Notes: generated by a model not told the origin, from the letters alone. Numbered from the stretch's first letter, positions 1-8,740 are shown. The stretch: 64,000 nucleotides of DNA from an uncultured Clostridia bacterium (GCA_947631405.1 CANRLC010000006.1:1-64000); one strand, 5' to 3'. Numbers and translations: made by a program.

Positions 1-204
1 ATCCGCAACTGTCCATACTCTGATGTTTTATATCTTTTCTAAAAGTTCGCTAGATAGAGTTCTATATTAGAGATGTATCATAGTGTGTCTTTCTACACCT
101 TTCAATTTTTCCTACACCTTTTAATTATTCCCATACTTTAGCACCCCAAGGTTCTGGTAGCAGTTTTCAGCTGCCAGCCAGACCACATAACCACATAAAA
201 GTAA
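1..204. other. AT-rich left edge, no gene seen
   Basis: This stretch is far richer in A and T than the rest of the window and carries no convincing ORF. It holds a minus-strand promoter candidate (separate entry) and, on the minus strand, two direct copies of AAAGGTGTAG about 21 bp apart. A small hairpin with arms near 154-161 and 170-177 is also visible. A minus-strand ATG at 14-16 could start a gene that lies to the left of the window, but only five codons are present and no clear ribosome binding site precedes it. Confidence 0.4.
77..105 (-). promoter_or_regulatory. Minus-strand promoter candidate
   Basis: On the minus strand TTGAAA (105-100) is followed after exactly 17 bp by TATGAT (82-77). 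Transcription would run off the left edge of the window. Two AAAGGTGTAG direct repeats flank and overlap the -35 box and could be an operator; that part is inference. Confidence 0.45.
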
Positions 205-245
205 GGGCTTCCGAAGTCGACGATTGACCTCGGAAGCCCTTTATT
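205..245 (+). terminator. Rho-independent terminator
   Basis: GGGCTTCCGA (205-214) pairs perfectly with TCGGAAGCCC (230-239) and is followed by TTTATT. No plus-strand gene ending here is present in the window, so it may close a gene or element further left, or work on the minus strand behind the ABC exporter operon. Confidence 0.6.
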
Positions 246-464
246 CCAAGCCTTTTTCGACATTTCTGCGCCGGAGAAGGCTTTTTCTGTTTGTATCAAA
301 ATCAGCAGGAACATTGACCCGTCAGCGGGCGGCGGAAACGCTCTGGCGGAGGCGGTTCTTTCCCTGCCAAGCAGGAAAGCGGGCTATAGACAAAAAACAG
401 GCGGTTACCAGAGAAGCGGGAATCGCTTGTTTGTCGGTTATAGAGTTTCTTGCGCGGGGGCGAC
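246..464. other. Intergenic, no gene seen
   Basis: No supported gene. There is a weak second terminator-like hairpin (AAGCCTT near 248, AAGGCTT near 277, then T run) and a small hairpin around 357-379. The ORF-track entries here have no ribosome binding site or family resemblance and run into the repeat element. Confidence 0.4.
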
Positions 465-582
465 GCCCGGTCTCGCGAGACGCTGCGCGTCCGCTCCCGG
501 GCTGCGGTTTTATTCTTTGGGGTTACGCTGGGGCGGCTGCCCCAGACCCTGCCCGAGGAATTTCATCCCCCGGACCCCCAAC
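465..582 (-). repeat. Dispersed multi-hairpin repeat, copy A (degenerate)
   Basis: Minus-oriented, diverged copy of the repeat family described under copy B. The GCCCGG...CCGGGC hairpin has the long arm variant containing GCGGACGC-type sequence also seen in copies E and G. The GGGGC...GCCCC hairpin follows. It lies just behind the stop codon of the ABC exporter. Confidence 0.6.
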
Positions 583-603
583 ATTTGGTTTAAGATACTG
601 TTT

Positions 604-2382
604 TTATTCTCCCGCCAGCGTCGCGCCTGCGGCCAGCTCGGCGTAGACGCCGCCCTGCGCCACGAGCTGCGCGTGCGTGCCGCGCTCCAAGATCCCGTGC
701 TCGCCGATGACCACGATCTCGTCCGCGTTCTTGATCGTGGATAGCCGGTGCGCGATGACCAGCGTCGTGCGGCCCTTCGCCAAGCGGTCAAACGCCGCCT
801 GAATCTTGCGCTCGGTCGCGGTGTCCAGCGCGCTGGTCGCCTCGTCGAGGATCAGCACGCGCGGATTCTTGAGGAAGATGCGCGCGATGGACACGCGCTG
901 CTTCTGCCCGCCGGAGAGCATCACGCCCCGCTCGCCCACCAGCGTGTCGTAGCCGTTCGGCATGAGCATCACGTCGTCGTGAATCTCCGCCAGCTTCGCC
1001 GCCGCGACGACCTCCTCCATCGTGGCGTCGGGTTTTCCGTAGCGGATGTTGTCCAGCACCGACCCGGCGAAGAGGAACACGTCCTGCTGCACGATGCCGA
1101 TGTTGCGGCGCAGGTCGGCCAGCTTCACCTTGCGGATGTCCTTCCCGTCGATGGTGATGCGGCCGCTGGTCGCCTCGTAAAAGCGCGGGATAAGCTGGCA
1201 GAGCGTCGTCTTGCCGCCGCCGCTCGGGCCGACCAGCGCGAGCATCTCGCCCGGGCGGATGTGCAGATCGATGTGGGAGAGCACGGCGTCCTTCTCGCGG
1301 TCGTAGGTGAAGGTCACGTCCTCAAAGGCGATGTCGCCCTCGACGCTGGGCAGCGGCTCGGCGTCCGGCGCGTCCTCGATGTCGGGCTTCTCGTGCATGA
1401 TCGCGCGGAAGCGCTGGAAGCCCGCCATGCCCGCGGTGAATTGCTCGGTGAACTGCGTCAGCTTGCGGATGGGGCTTTGCACGCTGGCGACGTACATGTT
1501 GAACGTGACGAGCGTCGCCACGTCCATGCGCCCGCGCATGATGAGATAGCTGCCCACGCAGATGACCGACAAGCCCATCATGTTCATCATGAACTCGGTG
1601 CCCGCGAAGAAGTCCGCCATCACGCGGTAGTAGCTGCGCTTGGCGTCCACATATTGATCGGTGCAGTGGGAGAACTTGGCGATCTCCTCGCGCTCGTTGC
1701 CGAACGCCTTCGCCACGCGGATGCCCGAGATGCTGCTCTCGATCTCCGCGTTGATGCCCGCCGTGCGCTGCTTGACCCGGCGGGAGACGCGCATCATGCT
1801 CGTGCGCCGCAGCGAGACGAACAGGATGGTGAGCGGCACCGCGATCAGCAGCACGAAGGCGAGCGTGGGCTGAATATGAACCAGCACGAGCAGCGCGCCC
1901 AGCAGCGTGGTGATCGAGATGAACAGATCCTCCGGCCCGTGGTGGGCCAGCTCGGTGATGTCGAACAGGTCGGTCGTCACGCGGCTCATCAGGTGGCCGG
2001 TGCGGTTTTTGTCGTAGAAGCTGAAGCCGAGCCGCTGCATGTGCTCGAAGATCGCCGAGCGCATGTCCGCCTCGATGGCGACGCCCATCAGGTGGCCCAG
2101 ATAGGTCACGATCCACTGGGCCGCCGTGCGCACGACGTAGGCGACGAGCATCGCCGCCATCACCAGCAGGAACGTGCGCATCGCCTGATTGGGGATGTAA
2201 TCGTAGAGCACCTTGCGCGTGACCACGGGGAAGAGGATGTCCACCAGCGCGATCAGCAGCGCGCACGCCATATCCAGCAGGAACAGCCGCAGGTGCGGCT
2301 TATAGAACGCGGCGAACTCGCGCAGCGCGCCGCGGGGCGCGGCCTTTTCCTCGGGGTCGCGGGGAGCTTGTGTGGGATTCAT
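604..2382 (-). CDS. ABC exporter, fused membrane and ATPase domains (MsbA/MdlB-like)
   Basis: A 592-aa half-transporter that should dimerise in the membrane and export a lipid, drug or peptide with ATP; the substrate cannot be read from the sequence. The N-terminal ~330 residues are the membrane domain, including a conserved-looking [12 protein letters not shown] stretch. The ATPase domain has Walker [10 protein letters not shown] near residue 385, signature LSGGQKQR near 490, Walker [12 protein letters not shown] near 509 and the H-loop IAHRL. The ATG is preceded by TAGGAGGAA. It begins 34 bp after the upstream deacylase gene, so it is the last gene of that operon, and copy A of the hairpin repeat follows its stop. 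Confidence 0.9.
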   Translation of the reverse strand: MNPTQAPRDPEEKAAPRGALREFAAFYKPHLRLFLLDMACALLIALVDILFPVVTRKVLYDYIPNQAMRTFLLVMAAMLVAYVVRTAAQWIVTYLGHLMGVAIEADMRSAIFEHMQRLGFSFYDKNRTGHLMSRVTTDLFDITELAHHGPEDLFISITTLLGALLVLVHIQPTLAFVLLIAVPLTILFVSLRRTSMMRVSRRVKQRTAGINAEIESSISGIRVAKAFGNEREEIAKFSHCTDQYVDAKRSYYRVMADFFAGTEFMMNMMGLSVICVGSYLIMRGRMDVATLVTFNMYVASVQSPIRKLTQFTEQFTAGMAGFQRFRAIMHEKPDIEDAPDAEPLPSVEGDIAFEDVTFTYDREKDAVLSHIDLHIRPGEMLALVGPSGGGKTTLCQLIPRFYEATSGRITIDGKDIRKVKLADLRRNIGIVQQDVFLFAGSVLDNIRYGKPDATMEEVVAAAKLAEIHDDVMLMPNGYDTLVGERGVMLSGGQKQRVSIARIFLKNPRVLILDEATSALDTATERKIQAAFDRLAKGRTTLVIAHRLSTIKNADEIVVIGEHGILERGTHAQLVAQGGVYAELAAGATLAGE

Positions 2383-2416
2383 GGGTTCCTCCTATGGGAT
2401 CGAAGAGGGAAAGGCG

Positions 2417-3352
2417 TCACAGCGTCCGCCCGGAGAGCACCTGAAACACCGGGCTGTGCTCGATGACGAACGGGCCGTCCTGCACGAAGAAGAGCATGCC
2501 CGTCACGGGCGTGCGCAGCACCTCGCGCACGCCGCCGTCGAGCGGATTCATGATGAAGGTGAGCTGCTCGCCCCGGCGCACATGCGCGCCCGCGAACTTG
2601 ACGCGCCGCAGCAGGCCCGCCTCGGACGAGACGACGGTGGTGAGATCGTCGTCGGAGATGACGCTGGAGGCGTGGCCGGGCGTGATCTCGCTGCGGATGA
2701 GGCCGCGCCCGTTGAGGAAGCGCACGATGGCGCGCAGCGCCTGTTCGGCGGCGGCCTCGTCGATCTCCTGCGTCTTGCCCGCGTAGAGCGAGTACGCCTG
2801 CGTGCCCGCGAGCTGCCAGTTGTAGTTGAGCGTCGTGTGATCGACGGTGCGCGGCGTGCGCACATAGACGTAGGGCAGGCCGAACTCGCGCGCCAGCTCC
2901 GGGTTGTGGCGGCCCGTATCCATCATGCGCACATGCGGGATGAACGAGCCGGGCTGGTAAAAGCTGGTGAGCTGCACGCCGTAGCGGTAGAGCTTTAGCC
3001 GCTCAAAGAGCGCGCCCGCGATGCGCTCGGTGGTCGAGCCGTCGGCCGCGCCGGGGAAGCGGCGGTTGATGTCGCGGTTCTCGGGCGCCCACAGGCGGCT
3101 GCCCACGTTCATGGAGAAGCCCACCGCCGTGGGCACGACCATCACGCTCTTGCCGGGCAGGATGCCGCCGTCCTTCTCCACCTCGCGCAGGAAGGAGACG
3201 AGCCGCGCGCAGACGTAGAGCTGCTGCACCTCGTCGCCGCGCAGCGCGCCCAGAACCACGCAGCTCTTTTCGCCCTTGCCGAAGCGGTAGCCCATGATGT
3301 CCATGTCGTCGCGGAAGTACGACGGCACGGTAAAAAGCACGTCCTTTTTCAC
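2417..3352 (-). CDS. Succinylglutamate desuccinylase/aspartoacylase-family paralogue, probably inactive
   Basis: A 311-aa protein of the zinc deacylase (AstE/AspA, M14-like) fold. Its GTG start overlaps the TGA of the upstream paralogue (GTGA), so the ORF-track entry that begins at 4435 overstates it. The fold markers NRRFPG (near residue 96) and a C-terminal beta-rich part remain. However the zinc motif HGDE of the upstream gene is RGDE here (R38), and the second zinc histidine (DIHTS upstream) is replaced in VQLTS (L128). If the alignment is right it cannot bind the metal normally and may be a regulatory or scaffold partner of its neighbour. Confidence 0.75.
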   Translation of the reverse strand: MKKDVLFTVPSYFRDDMDIMGYRFGKGEKSCVVLGALRGDEVQQLYVCARLVSFLREVEKDGGILPGKSVMVVPTAVGFSMNVGSRLWAPENRDINRRFPGAADGSTTERIAGALFERLKLYRYGVQLTSFYQPGSFIPHVRMMDTGRHNPELAREFGLPYVYVRTPRTVDHTTLNYNWQLAGTQAYSLYAGKTQEIDEAAAEQALRAIVRFLNGRGLIRSEITPGHASSVISDDDLTTVVSSEAGLLRRVKFAGAHVRRGEQLTFIMNPLDGGVREVLRTPVTGMLFFVQDGPFVIEHSPVFQVLSGRTL

Positions 3353-4314
3353 GGCTGCTCCTTTCTGCACAGGCGGGCGATCAGCGTGCCCGGGTAGACG
3401 GTCGAGTAGCTGCGCTGGCTGAAGACCAGCCCGGCCGCGGGGGCCAGCACGGTTTGCAGCGCCTCGCCCTGAAGCGCGTCGATCACGACGCCCAGCACTT
3501 CGCCCTCCTTCACCCATGTGCCGATGTGATCCTCCGGCACATAGATGCCGGGGCGCTCGCAACCCACGCGCAAAACGTCCTTCGGGCTGCGGATGCACGG
3601 AATGTCGCCCTCGGGCGGCTTTCTCGTCTCGCCGGAAAAGAGGCCCATCTCCCGCAGCTTGCAGAAGATGCCGGAGACGACCGCGTCGGCGATCTCCTGC
3701 GGGCGGCGGCGGCGCTCGTCGGCCTCGAGGATCAGCGCCTTCGTCCCGGCGGCGGCGAGCGCGCCGGTCAGAGAGGCGTCGAAATCGCTGCGGTCGGGCA
3801 GCACCCAGAGCAGCTCCGGGCAGAGCGCGCGCGCCTCGCGCAGCATCACGTCCGCCTGACGGGCGCTCACGCGCGCCTCGTAAAGCTCGCTCTTGAAATT
3901 CGTGCTGGTGTGGATGTCGAGTACGAGATCGGCGTCCAGCATGTCGCAAAAGACGCTGTGGCAGATGCCTTCCAGCGCCGTGCCGTCCGGCGAGCCGGGG
4001 AAGGCGCGGTTCATGTCCAGCCGCGTCACGGAGGGCACCATGCGCTCGCCGACGTCCAGCCCCAGAGGGTTGAGCATGGGGTAGACGTCGATCGTGCCCA
4101 GCAGATGCTCCGGCTCGGCGATCAGCCGCGAGACCACGCCGTAGACGATGAGCTGGCCGAGCACCTCGTCGCCGTGCACCCCCGTGGCGATGCACACGCG
4201 CCCCTTGCCGCCGCCCTGCGGCGCGTAGCGGCAGCGGCGCACGTTCCACCGTTCGCCCACGGGCATGGCGACGCTGGCCACCGTGGCGATCTCCCTGACG
4301 AGCTGCAAGATCAA
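3349..4314 (-). CDS. Succinylglutamate desuccinylase/aspartoacylase-family deacylase
   Basis: A 321-aa predicted zinc-dependent hydrolase that removes an acyl group from an amino acid or peptide-like substrate; members of this family are often annotated only at family level and the substrate here is unknown. H47 and E50 in GVHGDE and H135 in DIHTST are the expected zinc ligands, with R103 in NRAFPG as a substrate-binding arginine and LEAD as candidate for the catalytic glutamate. It is the first gene of a three-gene minus-strand operon with a coupled, apparently metal-less paralogue and an ABC exporter. Confidence 0.82.
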   Translation of the reverse strand: MILQLVREIATVASVAMPVGERWNVRRCRYAPQGGGKGRVCIATGVHGDEVLGQLIVYGVVSRLIAEPEHLLGTIDVYPMLNPLGLDVGERMVPSVTRLDMNRAFPGSPDGTALEGICHSVFCDMLDADLVLDIHTSTNFKSELYEARVSARQADVMLREARALCPELLWVLPDRSDFDASLTGALAAAGTKALILEADERRRRPQEIADAVVSGIFCKLREMGLFSGETRKPPEGDIPCIRSPKDVLRVGCERPGIYVPEDHIGTWVKEGEVLGVVIDALQGEALQTVLAPAAGLVFSQRSYSTVYPGTLIARLCRKEQP

Positions 4315-4361
4315 CGCCCTCCTTTATATGCGTGCGCCGTGCGGCGCCCAAAACCCTCCCC

Positions 4362-4390
4362 ATGCTATCATAAATCGCGCGATTTGGCAA
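4362..4390 (-). promoter_or_regulatory. Promoter for the deacylase-ABC operon
   Basis: On the minus strand TTGCCA (4390-4385), 17-bp spacer, TAGCAT (4367-4362) with a TG one base upstream of the -10 (extended -10). It drives the gene starting at 4314. Confidence 0.6.
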
Positions 4391-4398
4391 GCGGATTC

Positions 4399-4414
4399 GC
4401 GCGCAATTGCGCGC
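4399..4414. repeat. Perfect 16-bp palindrome between divergent promoters
   Basis: GCGCGCAATTGCGCGC reads identically on both strands and sits between two divergent promoters, followed by a near repeat GCGCGCATTTGCGCGC-like sequence. It could be a shared operator; chance is also possible because the region is rich in GCGC. Confidence 0.35.
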
Positions 4415-4428
4415 ATTTGCGCGCGGGG

Positions 4429-4457
4429 CTGGCACGGCGCGGCCAACTATGCTATAA
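4429..4457 (+). promoter_or_regulatory. Promoter of the GT4-ThrE operon
   Basis: CTGGCA (4429-4434), 17-bp spacer and a perfect TATAAT (4452-4457) with an extended TG. It precedes the TTG start at 4495 by about 38 bp. Confidence 0.65.
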
Positions 4458-4494
4458 TGAGAGTTAATCGCGCGAAGAAAGGGAGAGAGACGGC

Positions 4495-5658
4495 TTGCGC
4501 ATCGGCATCTTTACCGACACGTTTTACCCGGAGATCAACGGCGTGGCGACCTCCTGCCTGAACCTGCAAAGGGAGCTGATCCGGCGCGGGCACGAGGTTC
4601 ACGTCTTTGCGCCCCGCTGCAAGGGCTGGGAGGCACACGAGAGCGACAGCGTTCACTATCTGGCGAGCGCGCCGCTACTCGTGCTGCGCGATCGGAACGT
4701 CGCCTTCCCCAGCCCCATCGCCGCGCGCGTCGCCGAGCGGCTGCGCTTCGACGTCGTCCACACCAACAGCGAGTTCATCATGGGCCACTTCGGGCGGCAC
4801 GTCGCGGGAAAGCTCGGCTGCGCGCTGGTTCACACCTATCACACGGTCTGGGAGGACTACACCTATTACGTCACCCACGGCGTCGCCGACGAGGCCGCGC
4901 GGCGCATCGCGCGGCGCTACTCGCAGTGGTGGTGCAACCGCTTCGAGCGCGTGATCGCGCCGACGGGCAAGACGCGCGACCTGCTCGTGCGCTACGGCGT
5001 CACCGCGCCCATCGACGTCATCCCCAGCGGGATGGACATCGCCCGCTTTGCGCCGGAGCGCCACGACGGCGCGCAGCGCGCGCACACCCGCGAGGAGTGC
5101 GGCGTGCGGCCCGGTGAGCGCGTGCTGCTCAACATCGGGCGCATCGCGCGGGAAAAGAATCTGGAGCAGGTGATGCGCGTGTTCCCCCGGCTGCGCGAGC
5201 GCTGCCCGGACGTGCGCTTCGTGCTCGTCGGCGAGGGGCCGATGCGCGAGGCGCTCGCGGCGCAGGCGCAGGCGCTGGGCGTCGCGGACGCCGTGACGCT
5301 GACCGGCCCCAAGCCGTGGGAGGAGATCGACCGCTATTACGCGATGGGCGACGTGTTCGTCAGCACGTCGCGCTCGGAGACGCAGGGCCTCACCTATGTG
5401 GAGGCGATGGCCTCCGGGCTGTGCGTGTGCGCGGCGGACGACCCGTGTCTGGAGGGCGTGATCGAGGACGGCGTGAGCGGCGTGCTGTGCGACGGGGACG
5501 ACGACGAATCGGTGCTCGCCGCGCTGACGCGCGCCTTTGGCGAGGAGGGCCGCCGCATCGCGCGCGACGCCGCGAAGCACGCGGAGCCGTTCGGCACGGC
5601 GGCGTTTGCGACGAAGGCGCTCGCGTGCTACGAGCGCGCCATCGCGGGGGAGGCATAA
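4495..5658 (+). CDS. Glycosyltransferase family 4 (GT-B fold)
   Basis: A 387-aa cytoplasmic or membrane-associated glycosyltransferase. The start MRIGIFTDTFYPEINGVAT is typical of the group that includes diacylglycerol glucosyl/mannosyltransferases. The acceptor domain fills about residues 1-190. The donor domain follows with NIGRIAREKN near residue 218 and the nucleotide-sugar motif SETQGLTYVEAMASG near 300 containing the usual EX7E glutamates. The start codon is TTG, chosen because the conserved N-terminus begins exactly there and GGGAGAGAG lies just upstream. Donor and acceptor are not determined; glycolipid synthesis is the likeliest role by family. Confidence 0.85.
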   Translation: MRIGIFTDTFYPEINGVATSCLNLQRELIRRGHEVHVFAPRCKGWEAHESDSVHYLASAPLLVLRDRNVAFPSPIAARVAERLRFDVVHTNSEFIMGHFGRHVAGKLGCALVHTYHTVWEDYTYYVTHGVADEAARRIARRYSQWWCNRFERVIAPTGKTRDLLVRYGVTAPIDVIPSGMDIARFAPERHDGAQRAHTREECGVRPGERVLLNIGRIAREKNLEQVMRVFPRLRERCPDVRFVLVGEGPMREALAAQAQALGVADAVTLTGPKPWEEIDRYYAMGDVFVSTSRSETQGLTYVEAMASGLCVCAADDPCLEGVIEDGVSGVLCDGDDDESVLAALTRAFGEEGRRIARDAAKHAEPFGTAAFATKALACYERAIAGEA

Positions 5659-5659
5659 T

Positions 5660-6445
5660 ATGGCGCAGGAGACAGGAAGCGGCGCGGCGGAGACGCTCGC
5701 GCGGCAGACCGAGGCGCTGTGTACGGCGGCGGAGCTGGTGCTGGAGAGCGGCGGGGAGACCTACCGCGTCGAGGAGACCGTGCAGCGCATGGCCAAGGGG
5801 CTGGGCATGCAGGACGTGAACGTGGTCGCGTTCCCGACGTCGATCTTCGTGGAGGCGGGCGGGCGCGCGAGCCTGCGGCGCATCGTCCGCCGGGGCACGA
5901 ACCTGCGCAGGCTGGTGAAGGTCAACGACGTCTCCCGCCAGACGGAGCACGGGCAGATGACGCTGGACGGGGTTGAGACGGCGCTTGTGCAGATCGCCTC
6001 CGACTCCGGCGGGCGATGGGGCGTGGGGCTGATGGCCAGCGCGCTCGCCTGCGGCTCGTTCAGCGTGCTGGTCGGCGGAGGGGCGTGGGCGTTCGCCGCC
6101 GCGGCGGTCATCGGCGTGCTGGTGCAGGCGGCGCAGCCGCTCTTCTCTCACATGACGATGGGCGCGCTCTTCGGCAATTTCTGCGGCGGTCTGCTCACCG
6201 CCGTGCTCGCGCAGGCGGCGGCGCTCGCGCTGCCCGGCCTCGAGGTGAACGCGGTGATCGTCGGCGGCGTGATGCCGTTTCTCTCCGGCCTGCTCATGAC
6301 GACCGCCGTGCGCGATACGATGTACGGCGACCTCGTCTCCGGCGTCGCGCGGGCGGCGGAGGCGATGCTGCTCGCGGCGTTCGTGGCGCTGGGCGTCTAC
6401 GTCGGCCTCAAGCTGATGGCCGTGCTGGGAGGGATGCCGCTATGA
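5660..6445 (+). CDS. ThrE-type threonine/serine exporter, large component
   Basis: A 261-aa protein matching the N-terminal half of ThrE (DUF1212): a cytoplasmic segment with the characteristic AELVLESGGETYRVEETV near residue 23 followed by several hydrophobic segments. In many Bacillota ThrE is split in two, and the second half is the next gene, whose ATG overlaps this stop. Start ATG at 5660 is two bases past the stop of the glycosyltransferase; the longer ORF-track start at 5537 lies inside that gene and is rejected. Function by family: export of threonine, serine or related small molecules. Confidence 0.85.
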   Translation: MAQETGSGAAETLARQTEALCTAAELVLESGGETYRVEETVQRMAKGLGMQDVNVVAFPTSIFVEAGGRASLRRIVRRGTNLRRLVKVNDVSRQTEHGQMTLDGVETALVQIASDSGGRWGVGLMASALACGSFSVLVGGGAWAFAAAAVIGVLVQAAQPLFSHMTMGALFGNFCGGLLTAVLAQAAALALPGLEVNAVIVGGVMPFLSGLLMTTAVRDTMYGDLVSGVARAAEAMLLAAFVALGVYVGLKLMAVLGGMPL

Positions 6446-6897
6446 CGCACGCGCTTGCACACATTGTGTTGGGCGCGTTTGGCGGCACGCTCGGCTTTGC
6501 GTATCTCTTCGGCGCGCCGCGCCGCACGCTGCTGCCCGTTTCGCTGATCGCGGTCGCGGGCTACGGTGCGTACTATGCGCTGTGTACGCTGGCGGGCGTG
6601 AGCATGATCGCCGGATACTTCGCCGGGGCGGCGGTCATCGCGGCGCTGTGCGAGATCTCCGCGCGCGTCTACCGCATGCCCGCGACGGTGTTCCTGCTCT
6701 GCGCGCTGGTGCCGCTGGTGCCCGGCTACGACCTGTACAGCGCGATGCTCGCGCTGGTGGAAAACGACGGCATGCGCGCCGCCTCGGCGATGATGCAGGC
6801 TGTGCAGATCATCGCGGCCATCGCGGTGGGCGCGGCGGCCGCCTCGGCGACGGTGCGCGCGGCCTCAGGGCTGATCGAGCGCCGCGCGGTGAAGTGA
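6442..6897 (+). CDS. ThrE-type threonine/serine exporter, small component (YjjB-like)
   Basis: A 151-aa integral membrane protein, almost entirely hydrophobic segments, corresponding to the C-terminal half of ThrE. The motif ALVPLVPGYDLY near residue 90 is typical of the family. It overlaps the upstream half by four bases (ATGA), so the two are translationally coupled and probably form one transporter. Confidence 0.85.
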   Translation: MTHALAHIVLGAFGGTLGFAYLFGAPRRTLLPVSLIAVAGYGAYYALCTLAGVSMIAGYFAGAAVIAALCEISARVYRMPATVFLLCALVPLVPGYDLYSAMLALVENDGMRAASAMMQAVQIIAAIAVGAAAASATVRAASGLIERRAVK

Positions 6898-6910
6898 GGA
6901 GGGGAACGCC

Positions 6911-7126
6911 ATGTTTGGGAAAAAGCGACCCGCCTCGCCGCGCTACGATCCTGCGCGCGAGACGCCTGCGATCCGCTGCAGCATCTGCACGGGCGAGCAG
7001 GCCGCGGGCTTTGTGGACAGGCAGACCGGCGCTTTTCGCGAGATCATGCTCCTGCGGGACGCGCGCGATCTGGAGGCGTTCCGCCGCGCCTACGGCGTGG
7101 ACGGGGAGATCAAGAAAATCTATTGA
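6911..7126 (+). CDS. Small conserved-looking hypothetical protein
   Basis: A 71-aa protein starting 13 bases after the ThrE pair, with GAGGAGGGGAACGCC just before the ATG. It contains a CSIC pair followed by a short alternating strand-helix pattern (GFVDRQTGAFREIMLL) and ends DGEIKKIY. The two cysteines could be a metal or redox pair but nothing else supports that. No function is assigned; operon position is the only context. Confidence 0.7.
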   Translation: MFGKKRPASPRYDPARETPAIRCSICTGEQAAGFVDRQTGAFREIMLLRDARDLEAFRRAYGVDGEIKKIY

Positions 7127-7134
7127 TGAAAACT

Positions 7135-7167
7135 GAGCGCCGGGAACGCGATCTGTTCCCGGCGCTC
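7135..7167. terminator. Convergent bidirectional terminator hairpin
   Basis: GAGCGCCGGGAAC (7135-7147) and GTTCCCGGCGCTC (7155-7167) form a perfect 13-bp stem with a 7-nt loop between two converging genes. The minus side is followed by AGTTTTC, the plus side has no clear T run. Confidence 0.7.
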
Positions 7168-7170
7168 ATG

Positions 7171-7626
7171 TCATCCTTCGCTCGTCTCGCGCAGCAGCCC
7201 CTCGCACCCGGCGTGTACGTCGCGCCACGCGGCGTCGAAGTCGCGCGTGTACCACGGGTCGTCGATGTCGCCCGCGCGCCCCGCGAAGGAGAGCAGCAGC
7301 CGCACCTTGCCCTGTGGGTCGCCGTCAAAGAGGCGGCGCATGTCGCGCAGGTTTTCCGCGTCCATGCCCACGAGCAGATCGAATCGGTCGTAATCCGCGC
7401 GGGTCAGGCGGCGGGCGGTCTTGCCCGCGCAGGAGATGCCGTGCGACGCGAGCACGCGCCGCGCGGGCGGGTAGACCGGGTTGCCCAGCTCCTCGGCGGT
7501 GGTCGCGGCGGACTCGATGTGGTAGCGGCTTTCCAGCCCGGCGCGCCGCACGAGATCCTTCATAGCGAACTCGGCCATCGGGCTGCGGCAGATGTTGCCG
7601 TGGCAGACGAAGAGGATGCTGGTCAT
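7171..7626 (-). CDS. Low-molecular-weight protein-tyrosine (or arginine) phosphatase
   Basis: A 151-aa cytoplasmic phosphatase. The catalytic loop CHGNICRS near the N-terminus fits C-X5-R, and the general-acid region DDPWYTRDFD lies near residue 125 as in the family. Bacillota members act on protein phosphotyrosine or phosphoarginine; which applies here cannot be told. A GGTATATCATACC near-palindrome at 7677-7689 lies in the likely promoter region, where the minus strand reads TATGAT. Confidence 0.88.
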   Translation of the reverse strand: MTSILFVCHGNICRSPMAEFAMKDLVRRAGLESRYHIESAATTAEELGNPVYPPARRVLASHGISCAGKTARRLTRADYDRFDLLVGMDAENLRDMRRLFDGDPQGKVRLLLSFAGRAGDIDDPWYTRDFDAAWRDVHAGCEGLLRETSEG

Positions 7627-7747
7627 TTTTTCTTACAACTCCAATGGTTCTTTCAAAAGAGGGAAGCCGGGCTTGCGGTATATCATACCACAAATCCGGT
7701 TCCCCGTACAGATTTGCTTTTCAGATGAAACCATTTTTGAGAAATGG

Positions 7748-8161
7748 TCAGTTGTCCTGCGGCCCCGCGAGCAGCGCGCGAAGCGCCTCCCCGGCGCTTT
7801 CGAGCAGCGCAGCGTCCGCCGGGCAGAGCGGCAGCGCGAGAATCTCGCCCAGCGTCAGCCACGCGAGCGCGCGGTGCTCCAACCGCTGCGGCTCGCCGGA
7901 GAGGAGCACACACAGGTAAAACCGCACGCGCACCCGCGCGCCGGGTTCGCCGCTTTGCGCCTCGCCCACAAGGCGCAGCGGGCGCACTTGGATGCCCAGC
8001 TCCTCGCGGCACTCCCGCGCGAGGCATTCCTGCGGCGTCTCGCCCGGCTCGATCTTCCCGCCGGGAAACTCCCAGAGCAGCGCGCAGCGCTTGCCCTCCG
8101 GCCTCTGGCAGACGAGCAGGCGATCGCCCCGGCGCAGCAGCGCGGCGGTGACCTCGATCAT
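7748..8161 (-). CDS. NUDIX hydrolase, MutT-like (8-oxo-dGTP type)
   Basis: A 137-aa protein with a full NUDIX box: GGKIEPGETPQECLARECREELGI, fitting G-X5-E-X7-REUXEEXGU, at residues 34-57. Size and the WEFPGGK sequence match MutT enzymes that hydrolyse oxidised dGTP, so a nucleotide-pool cleaning role is likely. Start ATG at 8161 was chosen because it gives the canonical short N-terminus (MIEVTAALL); the longer ORF-track versions read through the divergent gene. Confidence 0.85.
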   Translation of the reverse strand: MIEVTAALLRRGDRLLVCQRPEGKRCALLWEFPGGKIEPGETPQECLARECREELGIQVRPLRLVGEAQSGEPGARVRVRFYLCVLLSGEPQRLEHRALAWLTLGEILALPLCPADAALLESAGEALRALLAGPQDN

Positions 8162-8218
8162 GGCGGCCTCCTTGCGCGCGGGCGCTCGCCCGCGCATACG
8201 ATGGTGGGGAAAGGGGAG

Positions 8219-8704
8219 ATGCGCGTGAAGATCAAGCCGTATGACCGCGCGGCGGCCGTGGCCTACGCGCGAAGGTGGGCGCTCTCGCGCAACCCGGCGT
8301 TTTACGACTTTGAGCGCGTCGGCGGGGACTGCACCAGCTTCGCGTCCCAATGCCTGTACGCGGGCGCGGGCGTGATGAACTACACGCCCGTGATGGGCTG
8401 GTATTATCGCGCCTCGTCGGATCGGACGGCGTCGTGGAGCGGCGTCGAATACCTCTACAACTTCCTCGTGGGGAACATGGGCGCAGGCCCGTTCGCGCGC
8501 GTCGTGCCGCGCGAGGCCGCGCAGCCGGGCGACATCGTGCAGCTCGCCACGGCGGACGGCGACTTTTTCCACTCGCCCGTGGTGATCGCGGTGGGGCCGC
8601 TGACGCTCGTCGCCGCGCACTCCGCCGACGCCATCGACCGGCCGCTGGCCAGCTACGATTACGACGCGGCGCGGTTTTTGCACATCGTGGGCGTGCGCGT
8701 CTAG
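8219..8704 (+). CDS. Putative amidase-domain protein (Amidase_6 type)
   Basis: A 161-aa protein with the start of the putative amidase domain found in clostridial secreted proteins: repeated small residues, GGDCTSFASQC (candidate catalytic Cys, around residues 40-50), WSGVEYLYNFL and GDIVQL, then a histidine-containing HSPVVIAV. No signal peptide is visible, which is unusual for a wall-directed enzyme. ATG 8219 is directly adjacent to GGGGAG; the GTG six bases later would have better spacing, so the start is uncertain by two codons. Divergent from the NUDIX gene. Confidence 0.72.
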   Translation: MRVKIKPYDRAAAVAYARRWALSRNPAFYDFERVGGDCTSFASQCLYAGAGVMNYTPVMGWYYRASSDRTASWSGVEYLYNFLVGNMGAGPFARVVPREAAQPGDIVQLATADGDFFHSPVVIAVGPLTLVAAHSADAIDRPLASYDYDAARFLHIVGVRV

Positions 8705-8740
8705 CGCCCCGCCGCATGTTGCCGAAACACGAAAGGATCA

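Noticed and set aside
224-744. ORFs at the left end
   Set aside because: They begin inside a terminator and pass through repeat copy A; composition and context do not support coding.
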